From NCBI GenBank assembly GCA_037903475.1, contig JBAJFG010000590.1, positions 186,001 to 250,000 of the forward strand: a DNA stretch of 64,000 nucleotides, in the 5' to 3' direction. This document shows, piece by piece, positions 1 through 10,103 of the stretch. The notes under the pieces are model-generated. The model made no database searches, had not been told where the DNA came from, and saw only the letters and a list, made by a program, of their open reading frames with translations. Both the position numbers and the translations under genes were made by a program. Origin of the DNA: Ancylostoma caninum. Its lineage: Eukaryota > Nematoda > Chromadorea > Rhabditida > Ancylostomatidae. How positions within the stretch are numbered: the first letter of the stretch is position 1; every line of letters starts with the position of its first letter.

Positions 1-92
1 CACCCACTCACATGGTACTCTAGTTGACTGCCCATCCAGAAATTTCACTGATATCACCGCTCTCATCTTCGTCCTATTACTCCTTCCTGTTC

Positions 93-536
93 TTAAAGGC
101 AGCAAGAGCAGAAATCCTCGACTCCCGAGCTGAGGTGCGGGTGGTGAAGTACAGACTCAGCACATCATAAATGTGAAACGAACACAGACTATGATGGCTT
201 ACCTGCAGAGAAACTGGAACTGTCGTCGCGAACACTCCTGGCCGTGTTCGCGCGCGGACGAGTGCTCCAATGTCAGGTATGCGCGTCCCAAAACGAAACC
301 CTGCGATTTGAACGCATTTCGTACTATCTTTGCGCCAAACCACGCGCCGCAATGGCTTCAACGCCAAGGAAAACTCGTACCGGCGCGAAATCGGCCAGGC
401 GTGTTCGCGTTTCCATTTTCTCTGCAGGTAAGCCATCATTGTTTGTGTTCGTTTCACATTTGTGATCTGCTGAGTCTGTATTTCACCAACCGCACTTCAG
501 TTCCAAGTCGAGAATTTCCGCTTTTGCTGCCTTTAA
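93..536. mobile_element. TTAA-flanked foldback MITE, copy 1
   Basis: A long imperfect inverted repeat that begins TTAAAGGCAGC and ends GCTGCCTTTAA. The arms share matching stretches such as the CTGCAG-containing segment near 210 and 425, and the 'tgatggcttacctgcag' block is mirrored on the right. TTAA at both ends suggests a 4-bp TTAA target duplication, as made by piggyBac-type transposases, although the inner terminus (AGGCAG) is not the usual piggyBac terminus. The overlapping ORFs on both strands follow the palindrome and are not genes. Related copies are at 44401-46070 and 62854-63272. Confidence 0.75.
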
Positions 537-540
537 TGGT

Positions 541-1060
541 GGTTCAGAACCGACTCGGTATAAGTGAATTCCTATGTGGAGGGCGCAGAGGTGCTTTTGA
601 CAAGTCGCGCACGTTCTAGCTTGTTGGCCCAGTGGTTTCTAGCTACCTGACATGTTAAAAAGGCCCCGGAAATGATGTGAAAAGTACGTGGAACGCATGC
701 ATTCGAGCATTGCGATACCAAGTGCGCGGTGAATGGCCTGTAACTGTTCAAACAGGTGTTAGGGCGTGCGCGCGCACGCCTCTACCACTAAAGTCTCCTC
801 TAAAAACATCTTTGGAATCGTCATGTTGAGAATGTTCTCAACCAATCAACATCGAGTATCTTTAAACACAAAAATTATGTCGTAGAAGCTCCACCATTAA
901 GCGGGACGTCGGGGCTCGTCACGTCTCTTACAAAAAAAAGCCGGGTAATTAGAGGTGCCAGCCAAGTGTGACACGTCACTGGCAAGGACGGTATCGCATC
1001 CGGCTGACTGATCCTTTTTTTTCCTAATTCTGATTCCTTCACCAATTTGAAGCATAGCTG
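541..1060. other. No gene recognised
   Basis: Between the foldback element and the mariner remnant I see no convincing exon, RNA gene or repeat boundary. There is a short GC-rich spot near 770 and a T-rich run near 1015. Confidence 0.4.
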
Positions 1061-1064
1061 GAGC

Positions 1065-1214
1065 AGCAGTACTCTAGCTGGCCTTCTACGGCCTTCGACA
1101 GATAACCTGAGAAATGTACTCCAATATCGTGTAAGTCATGACCCTACTCTAATTGACTTCGAATAAATAGAATTTTTGAGAAATTTTGGACAAGACTTCT
1201 CCACCAACGTAATA
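1065..1214 (+). mobile_element. Decayed mariner 3' end
   Basis: The end of this stretch (about 1183-1214, ATTTTGGACA...CCAACGTAATA) resembles the right terminus of the mariner ending at 16207. Just upstream, broken reading frames hint at the C-terminal end of a mariner transposase. No left end is visible, so only a truncated, degenerate remnant is present. Confidence 0.4.
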
Positions 1215-1509
1215 CCCAGTAGTTATAAAAAGTCCATTCAAAGAGTACTGGTATTTATGGAAAGATCATGAACTGATACACCGCAATTTTCAATCAATAC
1301 GCTTGATAGTGCATAACCACACCGCTTAGCTGCAATCCATGAATACATCAATGTTCACCCCATTCTGAATGGCATGTAAGCGTGTTTTCGATTTTGGTAC
1401 CTATTAGAAAGAGAACTAGCAACCACGGTATGTCTGAATGTAGAAAATCCTTTTGGCAACGAACTCTGTAAGAGACATAAAGAGGATATTCTCAAAAATA
1501 GACGCAAAT

Positions 1510-1703
1510 TTAGAAAGAAATTCGACGTGTTCTAGACAAATAGTCGCCATGCCGACATTGAACCCGTAAGCGTTTTACAATTGGTCGAACCTCCAATGAT
1601 TTCTTTGCGTTCAGAACATCTTCACGGGAGTAAATGTAGTGTTCCCGTGACAGCCGTGTGCACACTCCTTTCGCTGTAATACAAGTGGCGAAGTCATCCA
1701 CAA
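1510..1703 (-). CDS. Terminal exon of unrecognised host gene
   Basis: Minus-strand exon opening after a strong acceptor (GCTTTTCAG) at 1704-1705 and running open for 63 residues to a stop. It joins in phase to the exon at 1800-1905: that exon ends with one base (G) and this one supplies TT, giving Val. The sequence is mixed and basic, containing for example SREHYIYSREDVLNAKKS and ending RTRRISF, with no family I recognise. It lies downstream of the RRM-Tudor gene on the same strand and could be that gene's 3' end or a separate gene. Exon reality is moderately certain; function is unknown. Confidence 0.55.
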
Positions 1704-1799
1704 CTGAAAAGCAAACAAATTTTCAATTTTTTTGATTTTTTTACTAGTAACAAACTCAAGGATTTATTCATTTTCCTTCCAATTGACAACACTGCTCAC

Positions 1800-1905
1800 C
1801 GTCTCCAGAAGTTGCGTCCAAGTTCACCAAATTTTTTAGCCCTGAGAATCCACATGCTGTCGCTCTGAGTCCACTTGCATGAGATCTAGACCACTGACTT
1901 AATGC
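1800..1905 (-). CDS. Internal exon of unrecognised host gene
   Basis: Minus-strand 106-nt exon between an acceptor TATTTCAG (1906-1907) and a donor G|GTGAGC (1794-1799). It encodes 35 residues plus one base, starting ALSQWSRSHASGLRATACG and ending LDATSGD, and joins in phase to 1510-1703 across a 96-nt intron. Both splice sites fit the nematode consensus, which is the main evidence. I did not find an upstream exon that joins cleanly, although an open stretch just after 2000 on the same strand is a candidate. Family unknown. Confidence 0.55.
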
Positions 1906-2249
1906 CTGAAATATTGAATAGAAAGTATGATTATGATCGGATTGCTTTGAAGGGAACTAAGCAGGTGAACTACATGAAAGTCCGCAAGATGACAATGACG
2001 GCTTCGATGACGTATCTCACACACGCTCTAATCACAGAGTTGAGCTAAAACTGAATTGCCGCATAATATCTCATTATTCGTTGTTCTCCTGGTTCCGGCA
2101 TTCATTCGCACATTTCTGCCAAATACTGGAGCATTTCGTAGTCTAATATCAATTTCGAAAACGCGTCGTAGTTATATAGTTGAGGCCATGGCTTCTCCCG
2201 AAATCAAGCCCACAGTACCAGACATCAGTAGCGAGGTCTCCAAATCTTA

Positions 2250-3100
2250 ATAAACATAATAGCTATGCATTCCTTTCAGTGCAACTTCTATCTAGTACGC
2301 AAAAATACCACATGCTTTCGTCGTCTCTCACGTAGTAAAGATGCTCTCTTGAGAGCGACTTGTTAGAAACACATGGAATGGAAGATTTTCAAGGCATGAG
2401 CGCTTGACTGGTGGATACCAGCCATATCAGAGACTAAGTATCTGATCCGGAATTTGTCTAGATCTCTAGAGAAACGAGCAAGAGTCCCTCTCAAGCGGGG
2501 AAACCTGGAAACCCTGAAGAAAGAGAAAAGCACTCATCCAAAACGTTCACGCGGCTTAAAACCCTACGAAGAGAAACACTCCAGGCCTCAAACGTTCTGT
2601 TACTTCTCATTTAATCTTTTTATACATAGAAAGAGATCCCAATACACCATGCAAGTCTAACTTGATATGTCCTCTATTTCTATTGAAAGATTAAGTTTAA
2701 ACACCTTCGATTCTTTTCTCCAAAAGTATGGCTACAGTTCCATCTTCGTAACAACCACATCGGGGTAATGAGACCGACAACGAAGTCTTTCAGTATTTTA
2801 ACGACTGTACAAACACTAGTGACCATTCCTCCTCGCCCCTCGCTCATAGCCCCTTTTCCACCCAAAGAACCACTATCGTCTGCAAGCATCTCACGTCAGA
2901 ATGGCTGCGTGACAAGACGTACGCTGCTGGTCTGTGATTGGTCGACTCATGTGCGCGTCGCGGCTGCAGCCTTCTAGGGTACGAGCAGTTCTGCATGGAT
3001 ATGGACAACTTTTCTGAGCTTGAGAGCGACAGATGAGTGTTATCGGAAACCACAAACTGTGAGAAGGTGGCCACCACTGTCATTTAGTGCGTCAACTTTG
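2250..3100. other. No clear gene; possible 3' exon remnants
   Basis: I see no feature I can define. A minus-strand open stretch near 3040-3110 (reading FKVDALNDSGG) could be the last Tudor-domain exon of the gene to its right, but no canonical donor/acceptor pair joins it in phase. Another minus-strand frame at 2680-2889 is open but unsupported. Confidence 0.35.
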
Positions 3101-3176
3101 AAGAAAGAACGTGAACTTGAACAGCATACGCGTTCGGCGCGGTCGCGTTGCGGCGTACGTCTTGACCGCCACCCCG

Positions 3177-4348
3177 TCAGAATGACGTTGAAAGTTGAAG
3201 GATGCAAGAATATCTAACATTTCTGTAGTTGTTGAAGGTCGTAATTGACGGCTTCGTCCAGGCGATGTCTGCGATGCCACAAGGAATAACCTGAAGTAAT
3301 GATGTTCTATCCAAAACAAGAGCTTATAAAAAGCAATAACTTACTAAAGAAGGCAGTCGAGCAAATGCCGGCAACATTTCCCATAATAGTGAACAATTGA
3401 GAGGCACTGTTTCCCCAGTATCTACCAGATACATGGTCTTGGCGCTATTGCATAGTGCGCGGTAGGCAATTGAAGCCCTGCCGTAGACAGCGTATTCACC
3501 AATCTATAAATATATAAGTATCAATATATTACTTTCAAAGAAAAAATGGATTTTTAACTTCTCTGGAGTACATATCATTCAGCGTCAATGATGATGACAA
3601 TTTTATCCTTTATACATAATTTATAAACTGCAATTCTTCAAAGACAGCAATCCGCAGAAGTTATCGCCCAAGAGATAAGCCGTTTCCCGTGAGAACGGTT
3701 CCTACGGACTCGCAATTGTGAAAATATACAAGGAATGGTCAAGTATATTTCGTATAAAGGTGCGGGCGGAGAGTTCGAACCGGCTAAATCACCTAATTAC
3801 GCGAAAATTTACAGCGCTCAGCCACTTTTGGCAACGGTACAGCGTACCACTCTCGAGAAAAAACAGAGTTGAAGGGGGAAGGGGGAGGATACTCATATTT
3901 AGGCTTAGCCTAAGCCTTCGGCTTCCTCATAGGATCAAGCTAAGGCTTAGGCTAGAGCTCAGGCTTCTTGGATGAAGGCTACAACCAATCAAAGAATGCC
4001 CTTCAACTTCCTTGTCGCCCAACTCTTCCTTGAGACGAGAACATGGGCGTGTAGGACACAACTTTCACCACCATAGGTGCGAAAACTGGAGCCAATGCTG
4101 TTCCCTCTTCATTTTAGACCAGGGTCGGACAGGCCCCCTCCACTGAAGCAAAGGGAAGAGCGGAGATGACTGGAGTCAAGCTCCGATGATAAATGAACAC
4201 ATAGAAGTTGTTATTTTCTGGTAGCGCAGGAGACAAACAAGATAAGGAGGAGCAGGACGAAAATGAGTGACGAATAGAATTATGTATAACTCTAAAGTGG
4301 TACTGTGTTGGGTGGAGAGGAGCGAGAGAGATAGACAGACAGACAGAC

Positions 4349-4398
<50 letters not shown>

Positions 4399-6118
4399 GG
4401 GAGGCGTTCTTGTTGTCGTCATCTGTATACAAAACTAGTCCAATTTCAGGGTTTCACCTTAGCGGAAGTGAGAAAGGAAACCTTACTCCATGATGAACAC
4501 CATTCTGCAAACTTTCTTTAACTAGGTATATTACAGCTATTTTAAAAATTGCAGAAGTGGTGCGCACCAGGAAGAGTCGGAGCAGTGAAGAAAAGGTAAA
4601 GAGATGCAATGTTTTGCGGTTAACTTGAACTAAGCTGCATGCGCCGATTTACTCCTGCGAAATGAGAATAAATAACAACGAATACAACGAATAGCATTTA
4701 GGAAAAGGAGCCTCGGAGAGGAAGTAGAGAAGAGTGGGAGTGGCACCAATAAATTTTGCTCATCGTCATTGCTTAACAGTCATGTTACAATGCTGGTTAA
4801 CAAAGAAATATTAAAGAAGAATGGCAAATTTCAGGAATAAATTGCACTATCAAGTGGGTCTAGTTTGGAGCTATCTAAATAATTCCGTGCACTTCGGAAG
4901 TAAAGAGGCTATATATGTAATGGAATGGCGTAAAACTAAAGATATGAGATTCTCAAATAAAACGTATAAAAATGGAACTAAATTCTAGAGACTGCTAGGC
5001 AAAAAAGAAAAGAAAACAACAGGATGCAGTAATCCCTTACACACTTAGTGACAAGACGTATCAGGTTGCAATAAAAAAAAGCTTAACTCATGGTTGACTA
5101 GTGATTCCTGAAGAACAAATTTATGATGGAGATCGTTGTAAACAACCTTCGGCGCTTCTTGTAGATTTGGATTCGACAAGCAATATTTGTTCATTTCGCG
5201 TTGGAGCACTGTATACTCGTCACCCAACTTCTGCTCGATAGGAATGACGTGGAAAACAAAATCCTCCCGAACAGATTCACATGGACGTGGGGAACCAACA
5301 ACACGAACCTTAAGGTATGCTTAGTAAACAAACTGCAAAGCAACAATGATGAACAAAACTTGAAAAGACAAACTTTGACAGGTATCCGCAGAGGAAGGTC
5401 CTGTGAGAAGCACTTAACAGGGTTCAAAGGCTGGTGAACCTTCTGAGGAATATGTTTATCTCCAGCTCGATTCTTGTTAGGGACTGCTAAATTAGGGTTC
5501 TGCACATCCTTCAGAGGGGGCCTTAACTAACCAGAATTCAGTACTAGAAACCCGCATAAAGGTAGAAATTAGCTCACCGAGCACCGCTTTCGCTATTATC
5601 TGAGCGTGGACGTTGCTGAGTGTCACCATGATGCACACTAACCACCTGTATGAAGACATCAACAGAGAATGGTTCATGAACGTATCTACGTGAGACTGAA
5701 GAAATTGGATTTGGAGCCTCACCTGTAGCTGAACGCCATTTTCCGTGGTGAGAAACTTGCCGTTTTTGAGCTGTCTGCGAACTTCGTCAGCACCATTGAA
5801 GTCCTCCATCACAACAAAACTGAAATCTCACTATTTATCTTGGTAAAAGGATCAACAATGCGGACCACAAACCCGTATTTGCTGTTAGAGTAGTTTTGTT
5901 TTGTTGGTATCTTCACGTTGTGCACCACACCATATTTCCGAAATATATGAAACAAATCCCACTGAAAAAAAAGAAAGGACAGCAATCAAGAACCCAAAAA
6001 TGGAAGGAGAACCAGTTAAGCAAAGGAAACTCACATCTATAAGACCTATAGGGATGTTCTTCACGCAGAATTCTTTCTCGGATTCGTCCACACCCGAAGG
6101 GGGGCACGTCTGATCCAT
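3177..6118 (-). CDS. RRM-Tudor domain protein, multi-exon host gene
   Basis: Eight minus-strand exons join in phase: 6035-6118, 5873-5961, 5723-5819, 5578-5645, 5374-5521, 5099-5308, 3345-3503 and 3180-3290 plus stop at 3177-3179. The start ATG (6116-6118) follows TTTAG after four bases, as at nematode trans-splice sites. Residues about 16-90 form an RRM, with RNP2-like FCVKNI and RNP1-like KYGFVVM assembled across a splice junction. After a Pro/Asn-rich linker comes a Tudor domain: VRVVGSPRP, then AYRALC, MYLVDTGETV and a leucine-rich tail, and IPCGIADIAW. RRM plus Tudor recalls vertebrate TDRD10; Tudor proteins usually bind methylarginine in germline piRNA machinery, so a germline role is inferred. 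The donor at 5098 (GTCAAC) is weak, and the C-terminus after 3290 may splice further. The 1.6-kb intron 3504-5098 holds a microsatellite and a tRNA-like sequence. Confidence 0.7.
3761..3835 (-). tRNA. tRNA-like sequence (degenerate, class II type)
   Basis: On the minus strand an A-box-like TGGCTGAGCGC is followed about 40 nt later by a B-box-like GGTTCGAACTC. The acceptor and anticodon stems do not pair convincingly, so this is probably a tRNA pseudogene or the head of a tRNA-derived SINE. It lies in the long intron of the RRM-Tudor gene. Confidence 0.35.
4320..4397. repeat. (GACA)n/(GA)n microsatellite
   Basis: A run of GACA repeats passes into a long GA dinucleotide run. It lies in an intron of the RRM-Tudor gene and explains the Ser/Leu-rich and Arg/Glu-rich ORFs on the two strands. 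Confidence 0.95.
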
Positions 6119-6354
6119 GGATCTAAACAACTTTTGATGAAAGCTACAACTAAGAACAACACCTTCCAAGCACAAGAGGAGAAAGTGATCCCGACAATAT
6201 GAATTCCAGCCAGGTTTTCGTGATGAAAATTTTCGCGCGTCGTTTATTTTTCGCGCCATGTCTGCGGTTGCACAACATCTGCACTACAGTAGCCCATACA
6301 GTAAGCGAAGGTTAGCAAAGCCTAGAAACAAAGTCATTGATGTGTTGCGATTAT

Positions 6355-6574
6355 CGGACACTTACCACCCGCGCGTCAGGCCCCGGTAAGAGAGTTTTGA
6401 AGAATCCACTGCTCCCAGTCTTCTTTAGGGAAGGACAGGTGGTCTTTAACCCAATATGCCTAATAAGGTGCTAGAGCGAGTTAGGGTACCTATTGAAGCA
6501 TGTTTGGCTAGTTTCTTACCAGGTTCAAGAAGGCAAAACGACCTGACGTGACACGTGCGGGTGGTAAGTGTCCG
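6355..6574. mobile_element. Small MITE with 18-bp TIRs
   Basis: CGGACACTTACCACCCGC at the left is matched as its exact reverse complement at the right (ending GTAAGTGTCCG), and further inverted similarity extends inward (CGTCAGG/CCTGACG). The 220-bp length without an ORF fits a non-autonomous DNA transposon. I cannot define the target duplication. It lies just upstream of the RRM-Tudor gene start. Confidence 0.65.
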
Positions 6575-6579
6575 TAGAC

Positions 6580-7400
6580 GTTGTGCTGCATTCAAATATA
6601 CAGCGCAGGGTAGCTCTTCACAAGTAGTTCAAGTTGGAGTATTACTATTTCCTGCCACCTGTATGCTAAAACCCCTCTGGAAGTGATGTGGCCTTGTGGG
6701 AAGCTCACGTTCGTGCGATGAGGCCATCACAACCTCCCCACTGTGCTCTATGTATATAAGGATCAGTTTTACCAGGGAAGGAAGAGAGAAATTTGAGAAA
6801 AAACTCTAGAATATACTGTATTTGGAGAGGCTTGTGGGAGTTTATCGAAGCTACTCTTCTTCTGGAGATCATCGCGCTACTATCACTGCTGGATGTTTCT
6901 TTATTGTCAATAAAACCACGGATAAGAGCAATGAAAAAGATTAAAATTGAGCTGATATGATGGAATACAGCCAAAAGTGGTGTGCTTCAATTACCAGCTC
7001 GGTAGCATCTAATCCACTTTCAGAGCATGCTTGCATTAGCGATGACTTCTCTGAATAATAATAAATAAACTTTGCTGCGAATCCACTGATGTTTCCACTC
7101 ATTTGATGTCGGATCACATTTAATCTGCGAAAAATTGCATAGCTATGGTCAGTTGCTCTATAAATTTAGAGGGTCACCCATGGATATTTTTTTGTTCGAG
7201 ATTTTGATCGTTTTGGGCACTTAGCAATTGTCTCCGCAATTTTCCGAAAAAAAAAACATAAATAAGCAGATTAGAAAATTAAAGAAGCAGATAAGCAGAC
7301 TTTCATAAATAAGCAGATTTTCAGCGTTCGAATGAGATGGGTTGTATGTAACATGGAATGAATAGGAGTCTTCTTTTATAGCCACCCTCTTTCCCCATGA
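6580..7400. other. No supported gene; AT-rich
   Basis: A minus-strand open frame (6705-6974) has a hydrophobic N-terminal stretch, but it starts at TTG rather than ATG and has no clear splice sites. The rest is AT-rich with no recognisable repeat. Confidence 0.35.
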
Positions 7401-7439
7401 TACAGCTTTTATTCTCGCCTCCTTCATACCCGAGCAACT

Positions 7440-7526
7440 CGACCATCCGTTGCAAAAGGGCTGAGGGCAATTTGTCCCAGACCCCACTTTTTCCCACGTC
7501 CTCACTCCCTGCGTCCGCCACTGGAT
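7440..7526. mobile_element. Right end of hAT-type MITE (partial)
   Basis: The stretch ending CTGCGTCCGCCACTG matches the right end of the complete hAT-type MITE at 41438-41717. A C-rich segment precedes it, as in that copy. No left end is found upstream, so this is a partial copy. Confidence 0.4.
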
Positions 7527-7714
7527 GCACGTACGGCGTTAATCGGTATTCCTGGAAAATCCTTCGAAGATGGATGAGGGCGTCTGACTAGTATAAATTG
7601 CTGTTTAAACTGGAGGCAAAGAAAACCGCCTTCAACTACTTGACAAAATGGAGTACTGTGCTTGTTTTCGCTGTCGTGCTAAACCAAAGAATACAGCAAA
7701 AACTGTAAGAGCAA

Positions 7715-7825
7715 AATATTATATAGAAGTTAGTAACTTAAATAACTAAATAATAAAGAAGTTAGTAACTTAAATAACTTAATAATCCGAAGTTATTTAA
7801 GTTAGTAACTTAAATAACCGGATTT
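7715..7825. repeat. Palindromic AT-rich short repeats
   Basis: The motif GTTAGTAACTTAAATAACT recurs three times within about 110 bp and is itself partly palindromic (AGTTATTTAAGTTAGTAACT). It is probably a local tandem expansion. Confidence 0.7.
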
Positions 7826-7854
7826 TTTTCAACTGAATCTGGAGAGCTTCTCAT

Positions 7855-7933
7855 CTATTTCCTTGTGCTCGTGATCCACTATTGTATAGCGCACTTATGT
7901 GTATGTAAATAAATAAATAAATAAATATAGAAA
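7855..7933 (+). mobile_element. 3' end of retroposon with (AAAT)n tail
   Basis: A segment reading GTGCTCGTGATCCACTATTG followed by GCACTTATGTGTATG runs into an AAAT tail. A close copy of the same segment lies at 11555-11605, also before an A/T-rich tail. Repeated 3' ends with simple-repeat tails are typical of RTE-type LINEs or SINEs they mobilise. Confidence 0.45.
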
Positions 7934-8718
7934 TCTGTATATATAAAGTAGAATGTATGTGTGTGTACGTATGTTCCTTATAGAAATCGCGGAGGGTGAA
8001 CCGATCGGGACCAAACTTTGCATGCTTATTCCTCATGGGCCGGCGGAGGTTTTAGACTACTTCGTGCCAGGCATTATCGATTGATTTATCGCTTTTATTG
8101 ATTTTTCGCTACTTTTGCTCATGGGCGGCGAGGACATGTCTAATGGGGTTTGTCAATGCGCTGAACACGAATATGATAGCCGTTTTGCACCAAATATCGA
8201 TTTATCGATTTTGTTGATTTTTCGATATTTTTGCCCGACAGTCGGTAGGGACAGGTCTGCTGGGGTTTGTCAGGGCGCTGAACACGAATATGATAAATAT
8301 TTTGCGCAGAATTTCGAATTATTGGTATAATTTTTCGCCATTTTCGTCCACGGGCCGGTGAAGACGTGTCTATTCCATTGCGCTGTATACGAATATGACA
8401 ACTATTCTCCACGGATATATCGACTCAGTAACTTCTTTTGCTCTTTCCCCCCTTTGGAAAGAGACGGGGTAAGAATGTGTTCACTGGATCAATCGAAAAC
8501 GCTAAACCCTAAGTACGAATATGACAACTGCTTTCCATGAAATTGACACTGAAATAACAGTACTAACTTTTCGCTCACGGTTACATGAGCCTGCTAATAT
8601 GTTTACCACCAAAACTATAGGCATCCGCACAGAATTTGTCGGCACTAGCAAATGTTCTCATTGGTGTGAAGTTGCCTGGAAAGTAAAACACCCGAGCGAA
8701 GCCGGATATACCGTCTAG
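7934..8718 (+). mobile_element. Non-autonomous Helitron-like element
   Basis: The left end begins TCTGTATATATAAAGTAGAA, and the following TTATAGAAATCGCGGAGGGTG then a 'gatcgggaccaaactttgcatg' block resemble known animal Helitron 5' ends. The right end is GAGCGAAGCC...CCGTCTAG followed by T. Insertion between A (7933) and T (8719), no target duplication, and the TC...CTAG ends fit Helitrons. There is no Rep/helicase ORF, so the element would need a helper. Inside are four degenerate repeats around GCTGAACACGAATATGATA. Confidence 0.7.
8140..8540 (+). repeat. Four degenerate tandem repeats inside the Helitron
   Basis: A motif close to GCTGAACACGAATATGATA, followed by a T-rich segment, occurs near 8160, 8280, 8380 and 8515, spaced about 100-135 bp. 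Similar motifs occur near 49515 and 52466 in another repeat family. Confidence 0.65.
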
Positions 8719-8719
8719 T

Positions 8720-9105
8720 AAATAAATATTTGAACTTTTATTAAAGAGCATTTGAAAGAAATGGAAATTAAGATCAATAAACAATATATACTTACTCTTG
8801 CAGAGGCGTCATGAATTGAACTTTGAGAGGATCCCAAATACGTTCGGCAGCCAGGTTCACTACATGAAAAAGACGGCTCACATTCGGAGTTTTATACCCT
8901 AGTGAATGAGTCCACTGCTATTGTCGCACAACTCCTAATAAAACACAATCATTTATTCGTCCTCAGATGCACTTTGTCCCAGCAGTTAAATGTTCAAGTT
9001 GTGAATAAAGTTAATTGCGAATAAAGTTAATGATTTCATGACATAAATATTCAATAGTGTCTTTTCTGAGCAAATAACAAATAACATCTAGTTCTGAAAT
9101 GGGAG
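8720..9105. other. No feature recognised
   Basis: AT-rich spacer between the Helitron-like element and the 3' end of the 99-aa gene. It contains two near-identical copies of GAATAAAGTTAAT around 9003-9033. Confidence 0.4.
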
Positions 9106-9108
9106 TAC

Positions 9109-9677
9109 TCATGTAGGAAGTGTTTGCAAATTAGGACGTTGGGTATCGTTTACGACAGCTTCTTCATCGTGTATGCTTTCAACTCCTTTGAGCGTATCTG
9201 AATCTTCACTGCCATCAGGACCTTCACGTTTTTCTGTGGGCTTTTCGGCAATTTTTTCAGGATCTGGGCTTTGTTTTTCTAATTCCTTTGCCGTTTTAAT
9301 GTTGACATTATCTCGACTCTCGGTAAGTCTCTTCTTTCTCGACCTGTTATAACGATCGTTATTTTGCCTCCTAAGAAAAGTGAGCGTGTTCATAACCATA
9401 TATGTACTATCATGCGGGAATGATGGGCAGTAACTTCCTGTCCCTGTCCCTAAGGGTCAGTGTCAGTATCACACATTCAAACTTTGCATATGCATATATG
9501 GTGAAAATGCGCACGAATAAGAGCGAATCGACCCTGAAGGACATGAAGAGGATCTGAACGCATTAGTCGCACATCCTTGACACGACCCATCTTCTCACAC
9601 GAGAAGCAGACACATGTAACGTTGTGAATGGGTACTCACCGTTTACCTTGCTTTCTGGACGAAAGTTTACTCTTCAT
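9109..9677 (-). CDS. Small two-exon gene, 99-aa charged protein
   Basis: Exon 1 is 9640-9677 (ATG at 9675-9677) and exon 2 is 9109-9370. The donor CG|GTGAGT and acceptor CTTTTCTTAG|GAGG flank a 269-bp intron, and the coding lengths (38 + 262) give exactly 100 codons with the stop. A TAG lies in frame a few codons upstream of the ATG. The N-terminus is highly basic (MKSKLSSRKQGKRRQNNDR), the middle rich in Lys/Glu, and the C-terminus holds SEDSDTLKGVESIHDEEA. The DTLKGVxSI motif is also in the exon at 55308, so the two are probably paralogues. No known domain; basic plus acidic halves would suit a nucleic-acid or chromatin binder, but that is a guess. Confidence 0.65.
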
Positions 9678-9679
9678 CT

Positions 9680-10103
9680 TCTTTCTTTTCTAAATCGAAG
9701 TTTTCATTTAATACTATGCAAATGAATTTCATCATAACTACCTCCTTCCCGCTCATATCTACAGCACTTGTTCCTAATAATCCTTTCCTTCGAAATACCT
9801 CCTACGATTTCGCCTCTTACTTGCCATCCTTTGTTGAGGAAGAACGGTTAGAGGCATTCTATCTTGCGATTTGGTATCTCTACTTTAATGGCACATCTCT
9901 CGCATTGGCTTTTTCACACAATTTTGACTGGTTTTAGTTTTATTTGGTTCTACTATTGTTAGTGGTTTTTGTATGGGGATTTGCTACTTGCTGGATCATT
10001 GTACTTATTTCTGAGCACGGGTTAGTTTATTTTTTCCTTTTCTTTTCCCATTACTCTTATTTGCCCCCCTCCCGTCCCTCATTGGCGAGCTAGCGTAGAT
10101 ATA
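9680..10103. other. No gene recognised
   Basis: Upstream region of the 99-aa gene, pyrimidine-rich in places. The only ORF (9716-9937 plus) lacks splice or family support. Confidence 0.4.

Noticed and set aside
173..619. 148-aa plus-strand ORF near the window start
   Set aside because: It follows the arms of the foldback MITE; mirrored ORFs occur on the other strand and in the other copies.
4114..4521. ORFs on both strands over the GA-rich tract
   Set aside because: They are translations of the (GACA)n/(GA)n microsatellite.
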